Source of the DNA: Mesorhizobium loti R88b
GTDB taxonomy: Bacteria; Pseudomonadota; Alphaproteobacteria; Rhizobiales; Rhizobiaceae
Assembly: GCF_013170845.1 (NCBI RefSeq)
Contig: NZ_CP033367.1
Span: forward strand, 2,791,001 to 2,855,000
Direction of reading: 5' to 3'
DNA: 64,000 nucleotides
In this document: positions 51,636 through 60,161 of the stretch, one piece after another
How the letters are laid out: each line of letters begins with the position of its first letter
How positions within the stretch are numbered: the stretch's first letter is position 1
The notes under the pieces: model-generated
The model's input: only the letters and a program-made list of their open reading frames with translations
Told to the model about the DNA's origin: nothing
The model's database searches: none
Position numbers and translations under genes: made by a program

Positions 51636-52684
51636 CTGGCGCCTGCCGGAGTGATCGGCATGGCTTCGGCCAGTTCATCGAGATTGCTCAGAACCAGGCG
51701 CCGTTTGCCGTCCTCGATTTCGTGGATCATCTCGACGGTACGCGCCGTCAGCGGCGTCGGCATGCCGAGCTTCTGTCCGATCTCGACGATCGGGAATATC
51801 TGCGCATCGACTTCCGTCTTGCGCTTGCGGATGGCAAGGTCGCGCCAGATGCCGGTGTGAGACTTCGCCGATCGGCGGTTGTGCACGACCATCTCGTCGA
51901 AGGAGCGGTCGGTGGCGGCGGTGGATGAGCCGGGCGCGAAAGCGCCGGGGTCGAAGCCGTCGAATGCCTCTGCCCTGACGCCATTCGCCTTGGCGACGGC
52001 GCCGACTTCCAGCCCCACCGCCGCGAGTACCGGGCGATAGCGGCGGTCGGCGAACACATCGGCGATGGAATCGTCGGTCAGCGCCGTGGCGAAGAGCAGC
52101 GCGCCGTAGATCATCTTGCCCCAGAGATAGCCCCAGATGTTGTCGGTGAGCACCGCTTTCGGCTCGAAATCCTGCATCAGCCGGTGAAGCTCTATGATGC
52201 GCGGGGTGCGCTTGCCGTCGAGTTCGCCGATGACCACGGCGCCATGGCCGCTGTAATGGACCACGCCCGGCTCCAGGTAATCCGCGCCGAAATTGACGAA
52301 ACAGCCGATCGTGCGCTGCTCGCCCACGATTTCGGCGATGGTGAGTTCGTTCAACCCGTTCTGGGCCGAGACCACGCAGCCGCCATTGGCCAGATGAGGC
52401 AACAGCGCTGCGGCGGCAATGCGCGTATGATGTGCCTTGACGCACAGGAAAATCCGCTCGAAGCGGCCGGTGACGGTGGCCGGCAGGAAGGCCGGTGCCA
52501 TGACGGTATCCTGGAAAATCGGCCCGTCTATACGCAGGCCATTCGCGTTGATCGCGTCGACATGGCCGGCATCGCTGTCGACGAAGGTGACGGCATGGCC
52601 GGCGCGGATGAAGGCGGCACCAAGCGTGCCGCCGATCGCTCCGGCGCCCCAGATCAGGATCGGTCCGGTCTCATTCATGACCAT
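51632..52684 (-). CDS. Ketopantoate-reductase-family (PanE/ApbA-like) dehydrogenase
   Basis: A 350-residue protein: Rossmann loop IWGAGAIGGTLGAAF, a LCVKAHHT segment, SAQNGLNE, and the helical C-terminal domain with LWGKMIYGALLF. It is longer than PanE (about 300) and its context is catabolic, so it likely reduces or oxidises another 2-keto or hydroxy acid. The stop overlaps the SDR start (ATGA), and the start overlaps the creatininase-family gene by ten bases. Confidence 0.85.
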   Translation of the reverse strand: MVMNETGPILIWGAGAIGGTLGAAFIRAGHAVTFVDSDAGHVDAINANGLRIDGPIFQDTVMAPAFLPATVTGRFERIFLCVKAHHTRIAAAALLPHLANGGCVVSAQNGLNELTIAEIVGEQRTIGCFVNFGADYLEPGVVHYSGHGAVVIGELDGKRTPRIIELHRLMQDFEPKAVLTDNIWGYLWGKMIYGALLFATALTDDSIADVFADRRYRPVLAAVGLEVGAVAKANGVRAEAFDGFDPGAFAPGSSTAATDRSFDEMVVHNRRSAKSHTGIWRDLAIRKRKTEVDAQIFPIVEIGQKLGMPTPLTARTVEMIHEIEDGKRRLVLSNLDELAEAMPITPAGAR

Positions 52685-53376
52685 GGCCCTTCGAGCAGAT
52701 CGCGCGTCTCCTTGACCGCGATGTCCCAGATCGCCTGCATGTCCTCATCCGGCCGCTCGTAGTAACCGCCGAAATTTCCGTCACCGAGATAGTCGCGAAC
52801 CGCCTTGGGCGACATCAGACGCATGCGGGCAAGATCGATCATCGGTTTCTGCTGCGTCGGAGGTTTCACGCCGGCCAGCCGGGTCCAGGGGAAATTCTCC
52901 ATCCAGGAGGCGTGCGAGGCGACCGGATCGATCTCCAGCACCTTGCCCATCGTTGCAGGGGCAGCCCACCAATTGTGGAATTTTATCGCGGTATCCGGAT
53001 TGTCGGCCATCCATTCGATCGCCAGGGCGCCGGCCGGCTGGTTGCCGCCATGGCCGTTGACGATCAGGATGCGCCGGAACCCTTGCGCGCGCATGCCGTC
53101 GAGAATGTCCCTGACGAGACGTATATAGGTTTCGGTGCGCAGGCTGATCGAACCTGGATAGGCCATGAAATAGGGCGTCAGCCCATAGGCCACGACCGGA
53201 AATACCGGGATGCCGAGCGGCTCGGCCGCTTCCACCGCGACGCGCTCGGAGAGGATCGAATCGACCGACAATGACAGCTGCGCGTGTTGTTCGGTGCTAC
53301 CGAGCGGAAGGATCGCACGGTCGTCCTTGCCGAGATACTGCTCGACCTGCCGCCAGTTGCATTCGGAAATTCTCAC
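52675..53376 (-). CDS. Creatininase-family amidohydrolase
   Basis: A 233-residue protein with the metal motifs LPLGSTEQHAQLSLSVDS at the N-terminus and VNGHGGNQP in the middle, as in creatininase and the formamide and cyclic-amide hydrolases. Residues ISLRTETYI and EIDPVASHA fit the family. It overlaps the GntR stop by four bases. It probably opens an amide or lactam at the first step of the pathway. Confidence 0.87.
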   Translation of the reverse strand: MRISECNWRQVEQYLGKDDRAILPLGSTEQHAQLSLSVDSILSERVAVEAAEPLGIPVFPVVAYGLTPYFMAYPGSISLRTETYIRLVRDILDGMRAQGFRRILIVNGHGGNQPAGALAIEWMADNPDTAIKFHNWWAAPATMGKVLEIDPVASHASWMENFPWTRLAGVKPPTQQKPMIDLARMRLMSPKAVRDYLGDGNFGGYYERPDEDMQAIWDIAVKETRDLLEGPWS

Positions 53377-54347
53377 GATGCTTTCCTTTCCTCGTCCGTC
53401 GCATTGATAAGCGGCACCAGCACACGCTCGATCTCGGCGGTGTCGGGGGCGTGCCGGTATTCGAACGCAGTGACACCGGCCTGCAATTTCGCCAGGACAT
53501 CCTCGGAGCCGCTGGCGAACACCACGACATCGGACCTGCTGAGCAGGTCCTCCAGATTCGGCGTTTCAAGCGTGGCGCCGGTCAGATGCTCGACATGGGG
53601 GGCGAAGCGCTGGACGCCGGCTTTCATGATCGGCAGGAAGTCCGGAAACCTGGAGATGACGGCGACGCGCGCCAGCGAATCCAGCGCGGCCAGCGCCTTT
53701 CGCGTTTCTTCCGAAGGGATGAAGCTGATCGACACCACCTTGGTGTTGGTGACCAGCGACATCACCTCGCGCTGACGATTGACGAAGGTGACGGCGAGAT
53801 CGGCCGAATTGGCGCGCGCGCGGGCGGCAGGATCACGTTCGATGGCCGAGATTGTCAGCGGCTCGACGGTTACACTATTTCCGAGGCGCGCGGCGATGAA
53901 GCGCGCATAGCTGGCGGTGGCGTCGGTGAACAGTCCGATCATGACGATCCTGGTCCTGGCACCTACGCTGTCGCGATAGAAGGCGCGCGCGCTGACCAGC
54001 GAGACGAGTTCGGCCGGCCGGATCCCGGCGGCGGTTCCGGCATCAATCAGCGCGTCGATCCGCCTGTGCAGTTCCGTCGCCTCCGGGCGGGCGGCCAGCC
54101 TCGCACGCCCGCTGCTGGTGACGAACGTGCCGGAACCGGGACGCGTTTCGATCATGCCTGAAGCCTTGAGGTCGCCATAGACCTGGCTGACTGTCATTGG
54201 GGCCACGCCGATGCGCTCGGCCAGTTCCCTGACGGACGGAAGCAGCTCCCCCGGCACCAATTCGCCGCAGGCGATGCCGTACTCGATCAGTCCCTGCAAC
54301 TGCGTGCGCAGGGGAACTGGCAGATCGCGATCGACCGAGAACTCCAT
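53373..54347 (-). CDS. GntR-family regulator of the divergent catabolic operons
   Basis: A 324-residue protein. The N-terminal GntR winged helix (VPLRTQLQGLIEYGIACGELVPGELLPSVR, APMTVSQVYGDLK) is followed by about 230 residues unlike FadR or HutC effector domains. That part alternates alpha/beta units (ARTRIVMIGLFTDATASYARFI, TKVVSISFIP) like a periplasmic-binding-type fold. First gene of the leftward operon, and divergent from the ABC transporter. Inverted 24-bp sites flank the two promoters and are its probable operators. Confidence 0.85.
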   Translation of the reverse strand: MEFSVDRDLPVPLRTQLQGLIEYGIACGELVPGELLPSVRELAERIGVAPMTVSQVYGDLKASGMIETRPGSGTFVTSSGRARLAARPEATELHRRIDALIDAGTAAGIRPAELVSLVSARAFYRDSVGARTRIVMIGLFTDATASYARFIAARLGNSVTVEPLTISAIERDPAARARANSADLAVTFVNRQREVMSLVTNTKVVSISFIPSEETRKALAALDSLARVAVISRFPDFLPIMKAGVQRFAPHVEHLTGATLETPNLEDLLSRSDVVVFASGSEDVLAKLQAGVTAFEYRHAPDTAEIERVLVPLINATDEERKAS

Positions 54348-54360
54348 TCAGGTCCCAATT

Positions 54361-54505
54361 CAAGTGTATTGCTTACCTATAACGCTTAGTCCGGTCGTTC
54401 TTGGGTGACAAGCGCGTTGTTACGCCAGAGTGCCGCTTTCCTTGGGACAATCCCGTTGACACGATAGGCCTTGCGTGAAAACGTTATAGCCAACAAGAAC
54501 ACTTG
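54361..54505. promoter_or_regulatory. Pair of inverted 24-bp operators in the gntR/ABC divergent promoter
   Basis: At 54361-54384 a sequence running CAAGTGT...TTG...CTATAACG is repeated as its reverse complement at 54482-54505 (CGTTATAG...CAA...ACACTTG), with 17 of 24 positions equal. Each copy is close to one gene start (14 bp from gntR, 30 bp from the binding-protein gene), so a regulator bound at both could close the two promoters or form a loop between them. Confidence 0.65.
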
Positions 54506-54534
54506 AAAATTCCTCTGGAGATACGGGAGCCGTC

Positions 54535-56112
54535 ATGAACACGCTCGTCAAGGCCGCGCTGAGCGCGGCACTTCTCGTTGGAACCAGCTACAACGCGCTT
54601 GCGGTGGAACGCGGTGGCACCCTGAAATACGGCCGCTATGCAGACAGCCTCTTTCTCGATCCGGTGCTCAACGATGCAAACGTCGACATCTGGGTACTGT
54701 CCAATCTCTACGACACGCTGATCCTGCCCACCGACGACGGCAAGGGCCTGAAGCCGGGCCTGGCGACGGAGTGGAAGGTGTCCGGCGACGGGCTCACCGT
54801 CACGCTGACCTTGCGCGATGGCATCAAGTTTTCCGACGGATCGCCGATAACCCCGGCCGACGTGCAATGGTCGCTGAAGCGCGCCGCCGATCCGAAGAAA
54901 GGCATCTGGAATTTCTTGGTCGGTTCGATCCAGGACGTCACCACCGATGGCGATCACACCGTCATCATCAAGCTCAAGAACACCGATCCGGCGATCCTCG
55001 CCGCACTCACCGTGTTCAACACCGCGATCCTGCCGATGAAGGCGTTTGAGGCCTCGGAAGGGACAACCGACGAGGAAAAGGCGAAGAGCTTCTCGGCGCA
55101 CCCGATCAGTTCCGGTCCGTTCGTCCTGCAATCCTGGGACCACGGCCAGTCGATGAAGCTGACCCGCAACGAGAACTACTGGGCGAAGGGCGAGGACGGC
55201 AAGCCGCTGCCTTATCTCGACGGCATCGATTTCGAGGTGATCCCCGATGATGCCACCCGCATCCTGAAATTGCAGTCGGGCGAGATCGACGGCGCGGAAT
55301 TCATCCCCTATGCGCGCGTCGACGAGTTGAAGCAGGCCGACGGTATCGACATGAAACTCTACCCGTCGACCCGCGTCGAATACATCACCATGAACGTGCG
55401 CCCGAAGATCGGCGACAAGGACAATCCGCTGTCGAACGAAAAAGTCCGCCAGGCGATGAACTACGCGACCAACAAGGAGGCGATCATCCAGGTGGTGACG
55501 CATGGTGTGGGGTCACAGATGACTTCGTTCATGTCCTCGGCGACGCCGCTGCACAAGGGTGACAAGCCGCTCTATCCCTACGATCTCGACAAGGCCAAGC
55601 AGTTGATGAAGGATGCCGGCTTCGAGAACGGCTTCGAAACCAGCCTGCTCGTGCTTGCCGGCAACCAGGACGAGATCGGCATCGCCACGGCGGTGCAGCA
55701 GATGTGGGGGCAGATCGGCATCAAGCTCGACCTGCAGCAGGTCGACAATCCGAGCCGCACCCAGCAATACCGCGACGGCACGTTCACGATGCGCGAGGCG
55801 GCGTGGACCGACGACATCGCCGACCCGAACGAGATCGCATCGTATTTCGTCTATTCGCCGACCATCGGCGCGCTGCACAGTGGCTGGAAGAGCGACGAGG
55901 CCGACAAGCTTTTCGAAGCTTCACAAAAAGAGATCGACGCCGCCAAGCGTGCGGATCAGTATGCAAAGATGCAGGACATCTACAACGCCAGCGGACCGAT
56001 CCTCCCGCTCTACGAAACGCCTTATCCGGTCGCGTTGAGCAAGAAGGTGCAAGGCTTCGTGCAGATCCCGCTCGGCAACAATATCTTTGGTGCCGCCTGG
56101 CTGCAGAAGTAG
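54535..56112 (+). CDS. Dpp/Opp-type ABC transporter substrate-binding protein
   Basis: A 525-residue family 5 binding protein. A signal peptide ends at YNALAVE. The N-terminal GGTLKYGRYADSLFLDPVL and later TEWKVSGDGLTVTLTLRDGIKFSDGSPI match the family, with YDLDKAKQLMKDAGF late in the protein. GGGAG lies before the ATG. It captures a peptide or peptide-like compound (amino-sugar, opine or amide) for the transporter encoded next. Confidence 0.9.
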   Translation: MNTLVKAALSAALLVGTSYNALAVERGGTLKYGRYADSLFLDPVLNDANVDIWVLSNLYDTLILPTDDGKGLKPGLATEWKVSGDGLTVTLTLRDGIKFSDGSPITPADVQWSLKRAADPKKGIWNFLVGSIQDVTTDGDHTVIIKLKNTDPAILAALTVFNTAILPMKAFEASEGTTDEEKAKSFSAHPISSGPFVLQSWDHGQSMKLTRNENYWAKGEDGKPLPYLDGIDFEVIPDDATRILKLQSGEIDGAEFIPYARVDELKQADGIDMKLYPSTRVEYITMNVRPKIGDKDNPLSNEKVRQAMNYATNKEAIIQVVTHGVGSQMTSFMSSATPLHKGDKPLYPYDLDKAKQLMKDAGFENGFETSLLVLAGNQDEIGIATAVQQMWGQIGIKLDLQQVDNPSRTQQYRDGTFTMREAAWTDDIADPNEIASYFVYSPTIGALHSGWKSDEADKLFEASQKEIDAAKRADQYAKMQDIYNASGPILPLYETPYPVALSKKVQGFVQIPLGNNIFGAAWLQK

Positions 56113-56163
56113 GCTGATCGCGTTAGGCGGCGCACGCCCGATCGTTCGCCGCCATCGTGCTGC

Positions 56164-56280
56164 TAGAGCCGGGATGATTTCAGGTCGAATCGTGCTGAAA
56201 TCTGAATCCGCCTCTAAGTCAAAGAGATAGAGCATGACGTCGTCCGAAAACCGCTTCACACTTTTCGGCATCATGCTCTA
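56164..56280. repeat. Two adjacent rhizobial intergenic palindromes, copy 4
   Basis: Left element: GATTTCAG (56176-56183) / CTGAAATC (56195-56202). Right element: perfect outer arms TAGAGCATGA (56228-56237) / TCATGCTCTA (56271-56280) and inner arms CCGAAAA (56244-56250) / TTTTCGG (56262-56268) around CCGCTTCACAC. Such elements are scattered widely in rhizobial genomes. Here they lie between the binding-protein and permease genes, as the element at 15551 does. Confidence 0.75.
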
Positions 56281-56303
56281 GTCAACAAGGTCTGGATCGC
56301 CGC

Positions 56304-57242
56304 TTGCCACTGTTGGGCTTCATTTTCCGACGAGTTCTGCAGACCATTCCGACCATTGCCTTCATCCTGGTGGTCACTTTCATCCTCGTTCGGCTTTTGC
56401 CGGGCGATCCGGCCAGCGCCATGCTCGGCGACCGCGCCATCGACGCCGACGTCCAGCGCATCAATGCCAAGCTAGGGCTCGACCGGCCGATCCCGGTGCA
56501 GTTCCTCTACTTCACCAAAGCGGTCTTCACCGGCGATCTCGGCAACTCGATCGGGCTGAAGCTGCCGGTGATCGAGCTGATCTCACGCCGCCTTCCCGTC
56601 ACATTGATGCTTACCGGAATGGCCGCCCTGATCGCGCTGCTGGTGGCGGTGCCGCTGTCCTTTGTTGCGGCGCTCAACCGTGGCGGCGCGCCGGACGCCA
56701 TCATCCGCGGCACCTTCCAGATCGGCCTATCGATGCCCGTCTTCTATGTCGGGCTGGTGCTGCTGACCGTGTTTGCCGCAAAATTGCGCTGGTTTCCGGT
56801 CGGCGGCTATGGCCAGAACTTCTTCGACGATCTCTATCATCTCTTTCTTCCCGCCACGACGCTGGCGCTCAGCCTTTCGGCCGTGCTCATGCGCAATCTT
56901 CGGGCGGCGATCATCGGGGTGGTCGGCGCCGACTATGTCGACTTTGCCCGCGCCAAGGGGCTTCGCGCGCGGGTGATCATGGTGCGCCATGTCCTGCGAA
57001 ATGCGCTGATTTCGACAGTTACGCTGTTCGGCCTCTCAATCGGCACTCTGCTCGGCGGCGCGGTCATCACCGAAACGGTATTCGCCATCCCCGGCGCCGG
57101 GCGGCTGATGATCGAGGCCATCTACGGCCGCGACTATCCCGTCATCCAGGGACTGACGATCGCGCTGGCGCTGCTCGTGTCATTCACCTTCCTACTGACC
57201 GACATCGTCCAGGCGTGGCTCGACCCACGGGTGGTCCGATGA
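56304..57242 (+). CDS. dppB: Dpp-type ABC permease (DppB)
   Basis: A 312-residue membrane protein with a TTG start. It begins IFRRVLQTIPTIAFILVVTFILVRLLPGDP, the standard DppB N-terminus, with six helices and the EAA loop DYVDFARAKGLRARVIMVRHVLRNA. Its stop overlaps the dppC start by four bases. Confidence 0.9.
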   Translation: MPLLGFIFRRVLQTIPTIAFILVVTFILVRLLPGDPASAMLGDRAIDADVQRINAKLGLDRPIPVQFLYFTKAVFTGDLGNSIGLKLPVIELISRRLPVTLMLTGMAALIALLVAVPLSFVAALNRGGAPDAIIRGTFQIGLSMPVFYVGLVLLTVFAAKLRWFPVGGYGQNFFDDLYHLFLPATTLALSLSAVLMRNLRAAIIGVVGADYVDFARAKGLRARVIMVRHVLRNALISTVTLFGLSIGTLLGGAVITETVFAIPGAGRLMIEAIYGRDYPVIQGLTIALALLVSFTFLLTDIVQAWLDPRVVR

Positions 57243-58087
57243 GCGCGGGCGCCGGCCAGATCGCCTTGCCGGCGAAACGGCGCCGGGCATTGCCGGGCAC
57301 GCTGGTCGGCGCGGTCATCGTGCTTGGCGCCAGCCTTGCCATGGCGTTCTTTCCTAGTCTCTTCGCGCCCTACGATCCGACCGCCTTCGACTACAACGCC
57401 ATCATGCATGGGCCGAGCTGGGCGCACCCTTTCGGCACCGACAATTTCGGCCGCGACATGCTTTCGCGTGTCATCCACGCCTATCGCATCGACATGCAGA
57501 TCGCGGTGTTCGCGACAATCGGACCGTTCCTCTTCGGCACCATCGTCGGCGCCATGGTCGGCTATGTGGGCGGCTGGGTGGAGGCGGTGTTCGGCCGCGT
57601 CGTCGATGCGGTCATCACCTTCCCGTTCCTCGTGCTGGTCATAGCCATCGTCTCGGTGCTCGGCCCCGGTCTGCGCAACATGTACATCGCCGTCGGCGTG
57701 GTCGACTGGGTGTTCTATGCAAGGCTGGTCTCCGCCGAGGTCAAGATCCAGCGCCGGCTCGACTACGCCGACGCGGCACGTGGCATGGGTTACGGCCATA
57801 CGCGCATTATCTTCCGGCATCTGCTGCCCAACGCGATAACGCCGGCGGTGGTCTATTTGATGACCGACATGGCGCTCGCCATCCTGCTCGGCTCCAGCCT
57901 CGGCTATCTCGGCCTCGGCGCGCAGCCGCCGGCCGCTGAGTGGGGTGTGCTGATCGCCGACGGCAAGAATTTCATGACCACCGCGTGGTGGGTGTCCGTA
58001 TTCCCCGGCATTGCCATCGTCATCACCGGCCTCGGCTTCAGCCTTGCAGGCGACGCGCTGGCCGATCTTCTAAGGGTCAACCGATGA
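57239..58087 (+). CDS. dppC: Dpp-type ABC permease (DppC)
   Basis: A 282-residue membrane protein from the ATG at 57239. HPFGTDNFGRDMLSRVIHAYRI is the family signature, and the EAA loop is DYADAARGMGYGHTRIIFRHLLPN. ATGA overlaps join it to both neighbouring genes. Confidence 0.9.
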   Translation: MSAGAGQIALPAKRRRALPGTLVGAVIVLGASLAMAFFPSLFAPYDPTAFDYNAIMHGPSWAHPFGTDNFGRDMLSRVIHAYRIDMQIAVFATIGPFLFGTIVGAMVGYVGGWVEAVFGRVVDAVITFPFLVLVIAIVSVLGPGLRNMYIAVGVVDWVFYARLVSAEVKIQRRLDYADAARGMGYGHTRIIFRHLLPNAITPAVVYLMTDMALAILLGSSLGYLGLGAQPPAAEWGVLIADGKNFMTTAWWVSVFPGIAIVITGLGFSLAGDALADLLRVNR

Positions 58088-59100
58088 CGGCGCCGTCGCC
58101 AGATCCAAAGACAGCCGGCGCCGGTCTCAAGGTGCGCGGCCTGACCACCACCTTCGCCACACCGGGAGGCCTGGCCACCGTCGTCGACGGCATCAATCTC
58201 GATGTCGCGCCGGGCGAGATCGTCGGCCTGGTCGGCGAGTCCGGATCGGGCAAAAGCATGACACTGCGCTCGATCGTGCGGCTGGTGCGCGAACCGGGCA
58301 AGGTGAGTGGTCAGGTCGAATGGCAGGGCCGCGACCTGATGGCGATGAGCGAGGCGGACCTTCGCAAGGTGCGCGGCGCCGAGATCGCGATGATTTTTCA
58401 AGAGCCGATGACGGCGCTCAACCCCGTGCTGCCGGTCCGCCTGCAGATCGAGGAAAATCTCAGCGCCCACACCACCCTGGACCGCCGTGCCCGCCGTCAA
58501 CGCGCGCTGGAACTGATGAACATCGTCGGCATTCCAGCCGCCGAGCGGCGACTCGACGAATACCCGCACCAGTTCTCCGGCGGCATGCGCCAGCGGGTGA
58601 TGATCGCGATTGCGCTGGCCAATTCGCCGAAACTGCTGCTCGCCGACGAGCCGACGACGGCGCTCGACGTGACCATCCAGGACCAGATCCTGAAGCTTAT
58701 CCTCGACCTGCGCGACCGTTTCGGCATGAGCGTGGTGTTCGTCACCCACGATCTCGGCGTCGTCGCGGCGACCTGCGACCGCATGGCGGTGATGTATGCC
58801 GGGCGCATCGTCGAGACCGGCACGGTGGCGCAGGTGTTCGCCGAGCCACACCATCCCTATACGCGCGGGCTGCTTGGTTCCGTGCCGCGCATCGGCGCCG
58901 AGCGCAGCATGCTTTTATCGATCGAGGGTACGCCACCGGGCCTGATCGATTTGCCGGACGGCTGCGCCTTTCATCCGCGCTGTTCCTTCGCCACGGACCG
59001 CTGCCGCGCCGAACGGCCGCCGCTCGAAAGCTTCGCCACCGGCAGAGAGGTCGCCTGCTTCCACCATCGGACAGTGGCCGGGATGGCGGAGGCGGCCTGA
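58084..59100 (+). CDS. dppD: Dpp-type ABC ATP-binding protein (DppD)
   Basis: A 338-residue protein: Walker [10 protein letters not shown], signature FSGGMRQR, Walker [13 protein letters not shown] and switch His in VTHDLGVV. The C-terminal oligopeptide-transporter extension with [14 protein letters not shown] may hold an Fe-S or zinc site as in relatives. The stop overlaps the dppF start by one base. Confidence 0.92.
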   Translation: MTAPSPDPKTAGAGLKVRGLTTTFATPGGLATVVDGINLDVAPGEIVGLVGESGSGKSMTLRSIVRLVREPGKVSGQVEWQGRDLMAMSEADLRKVRGAEIAMIFQEPMTALNPVLPVRLQIEENLSAHTTLDRRARRQRALELMNIVGIPAAERRLDEYPHQFSGGMRQRVMIAIALANSPKLLLADEPTTALDVTIQDQILKLILDLRDRFGMSVVFVTHDLGVVAATCDRMAVMYAGRIVETGTVAQVFAEPHHPYTRGLLGSVPRIGAERSMLLSIEGTPPGLIDLPDGCAFHPRCSFATDRCRAERPPLESFATGREVACFHHRTVAGMAEAA

Positions 59101-60119
59101 TGCGGGACATGCCGCTGATCTCCGTCGAAGGCGTCTCCAAGCGGTTCCGCTTTGCCCGGACCGCGTCCGACATACTCACCGGCAGACCGCCTGCCGCTGT
59201 CCATGCGTTGAACAATGTCGACCTGGAAGTGCATCGCGGCGAGACGCTCGGCATCGTTGGCGAATCCGGCTGCGGAAAATCCACGCTGGCGCGTTGTCTC
59301 GTGCGGCTCCTGGAGCCTGACGAAGGACTGGTGCGTTTCGACGGCAAGGATATCGGTCTGCTGCCTCAGGCGGAACGGCGCGCCTTCAACCGCCGCGTCC
59401 AGATGATCTTTCAGGATCCCTACTCCTCGCTCAATCCGCGCATGTCGGTGCGACAGGTTCTGTCCGAAGCACTGAGCGTGCATGCGATGCGGCCGAAGGC
59501 CGATATCCCGGCGCGCATTACCGAGCTGCTGGGCCTTGTTCGCCTCCCGGCGGACGCCGCCGACCGCTATCCGCATGAGTTCTCCGGCGGCCAGCGCCAG
59601 CGCATCGGTATCGCACGCGCTCTTGCCGTCGAGCCGGAGGTGCTGGTCGCCGACGAACTGGTCTCCGCGCTCGACGTCTCGGTGCAGGCGCAGGTCATCA
59701 ACCTTTTGCTGGACCTCCAGGAACGGCTGAAGCTTACCGTCGTCTTCGTCGCCCATGACCTCAGACTGGTGCGCCACATCTCACACCGCGTCGCGGTGAT
59801 GTACCTGGGCAAAGTGGTCGAGATCAGCCCAACGGAAGCGCTGTTTGCAACACCCCGCCACCCCTATTCGAAGGCGCTGCTCGATGCCGCGCCCGAACTC
59901 GATCCGGCGCGGCGAACGCGGGTGGCGGCGGCACGCGGTGAACTCCCCAATCCGCTTGACCTGCCCACCGGCTGCCTGTTCAACACGCGATGCCCGTTCG
60001 CGTTCGAGCGTTGCTTTGCCGAGCGGCCGAACCTGTCCAACCGGGGGCCGGCCCACTTTGCCGCCTGTCACCTGACTGACTTCGGCAAACCGACGCCCGC
60101 GACAATCGCTGCACAATGA
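59100..60119 (+). CDS. dppF: Dpp-type ABC ATP-binding protein (DppF)
   Basis: A 339-residue protein from the ATG at 59100: Walker A GESGCGKST, Q-loop IFQDPYSSLNPRM, signature FSGGQRQR, and Walker B VLVADELVSALD, in which the usual DEP is DEL. VAHDLRLVRHI and a C-terminal TGCLFNTRCPFAFERC extension follow. It completes a five-gene importer. Confidence 0.92.
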   Translation: MRDMPLISVEGVSKRFRFARTASDILTGRPPAAVHALNNVDLEVHRGETLGIVGESGCGKSTLARCLVRLLEPDEGLVRFDGKDIGLLPQAERRAFNRRVQMIFQDPYSSLNPRMSVRQVLSEALSVHAMRPKADIPARITELLGLVRLPADAADRYPHEFSGGQRQRIGIARALAVEPEVLVADELVSALDVSVQAQVINLLLDLQERLKLTVVFVAHDLRLVRHISHRVAVMYLGKVVEISPTEALFATPRHPYSKALLDAAPELDPARRTRVAAARGELPNPLDLPTGCLFNTRCPFAFERCFAERPNLSNRGPAHFAACHLTDFGKPTPATIAAQ

Positions 60120-60161
60120 GCTGCTGAAGAACCGAATTTCCCAAATGGCCAAGAGACGCCG

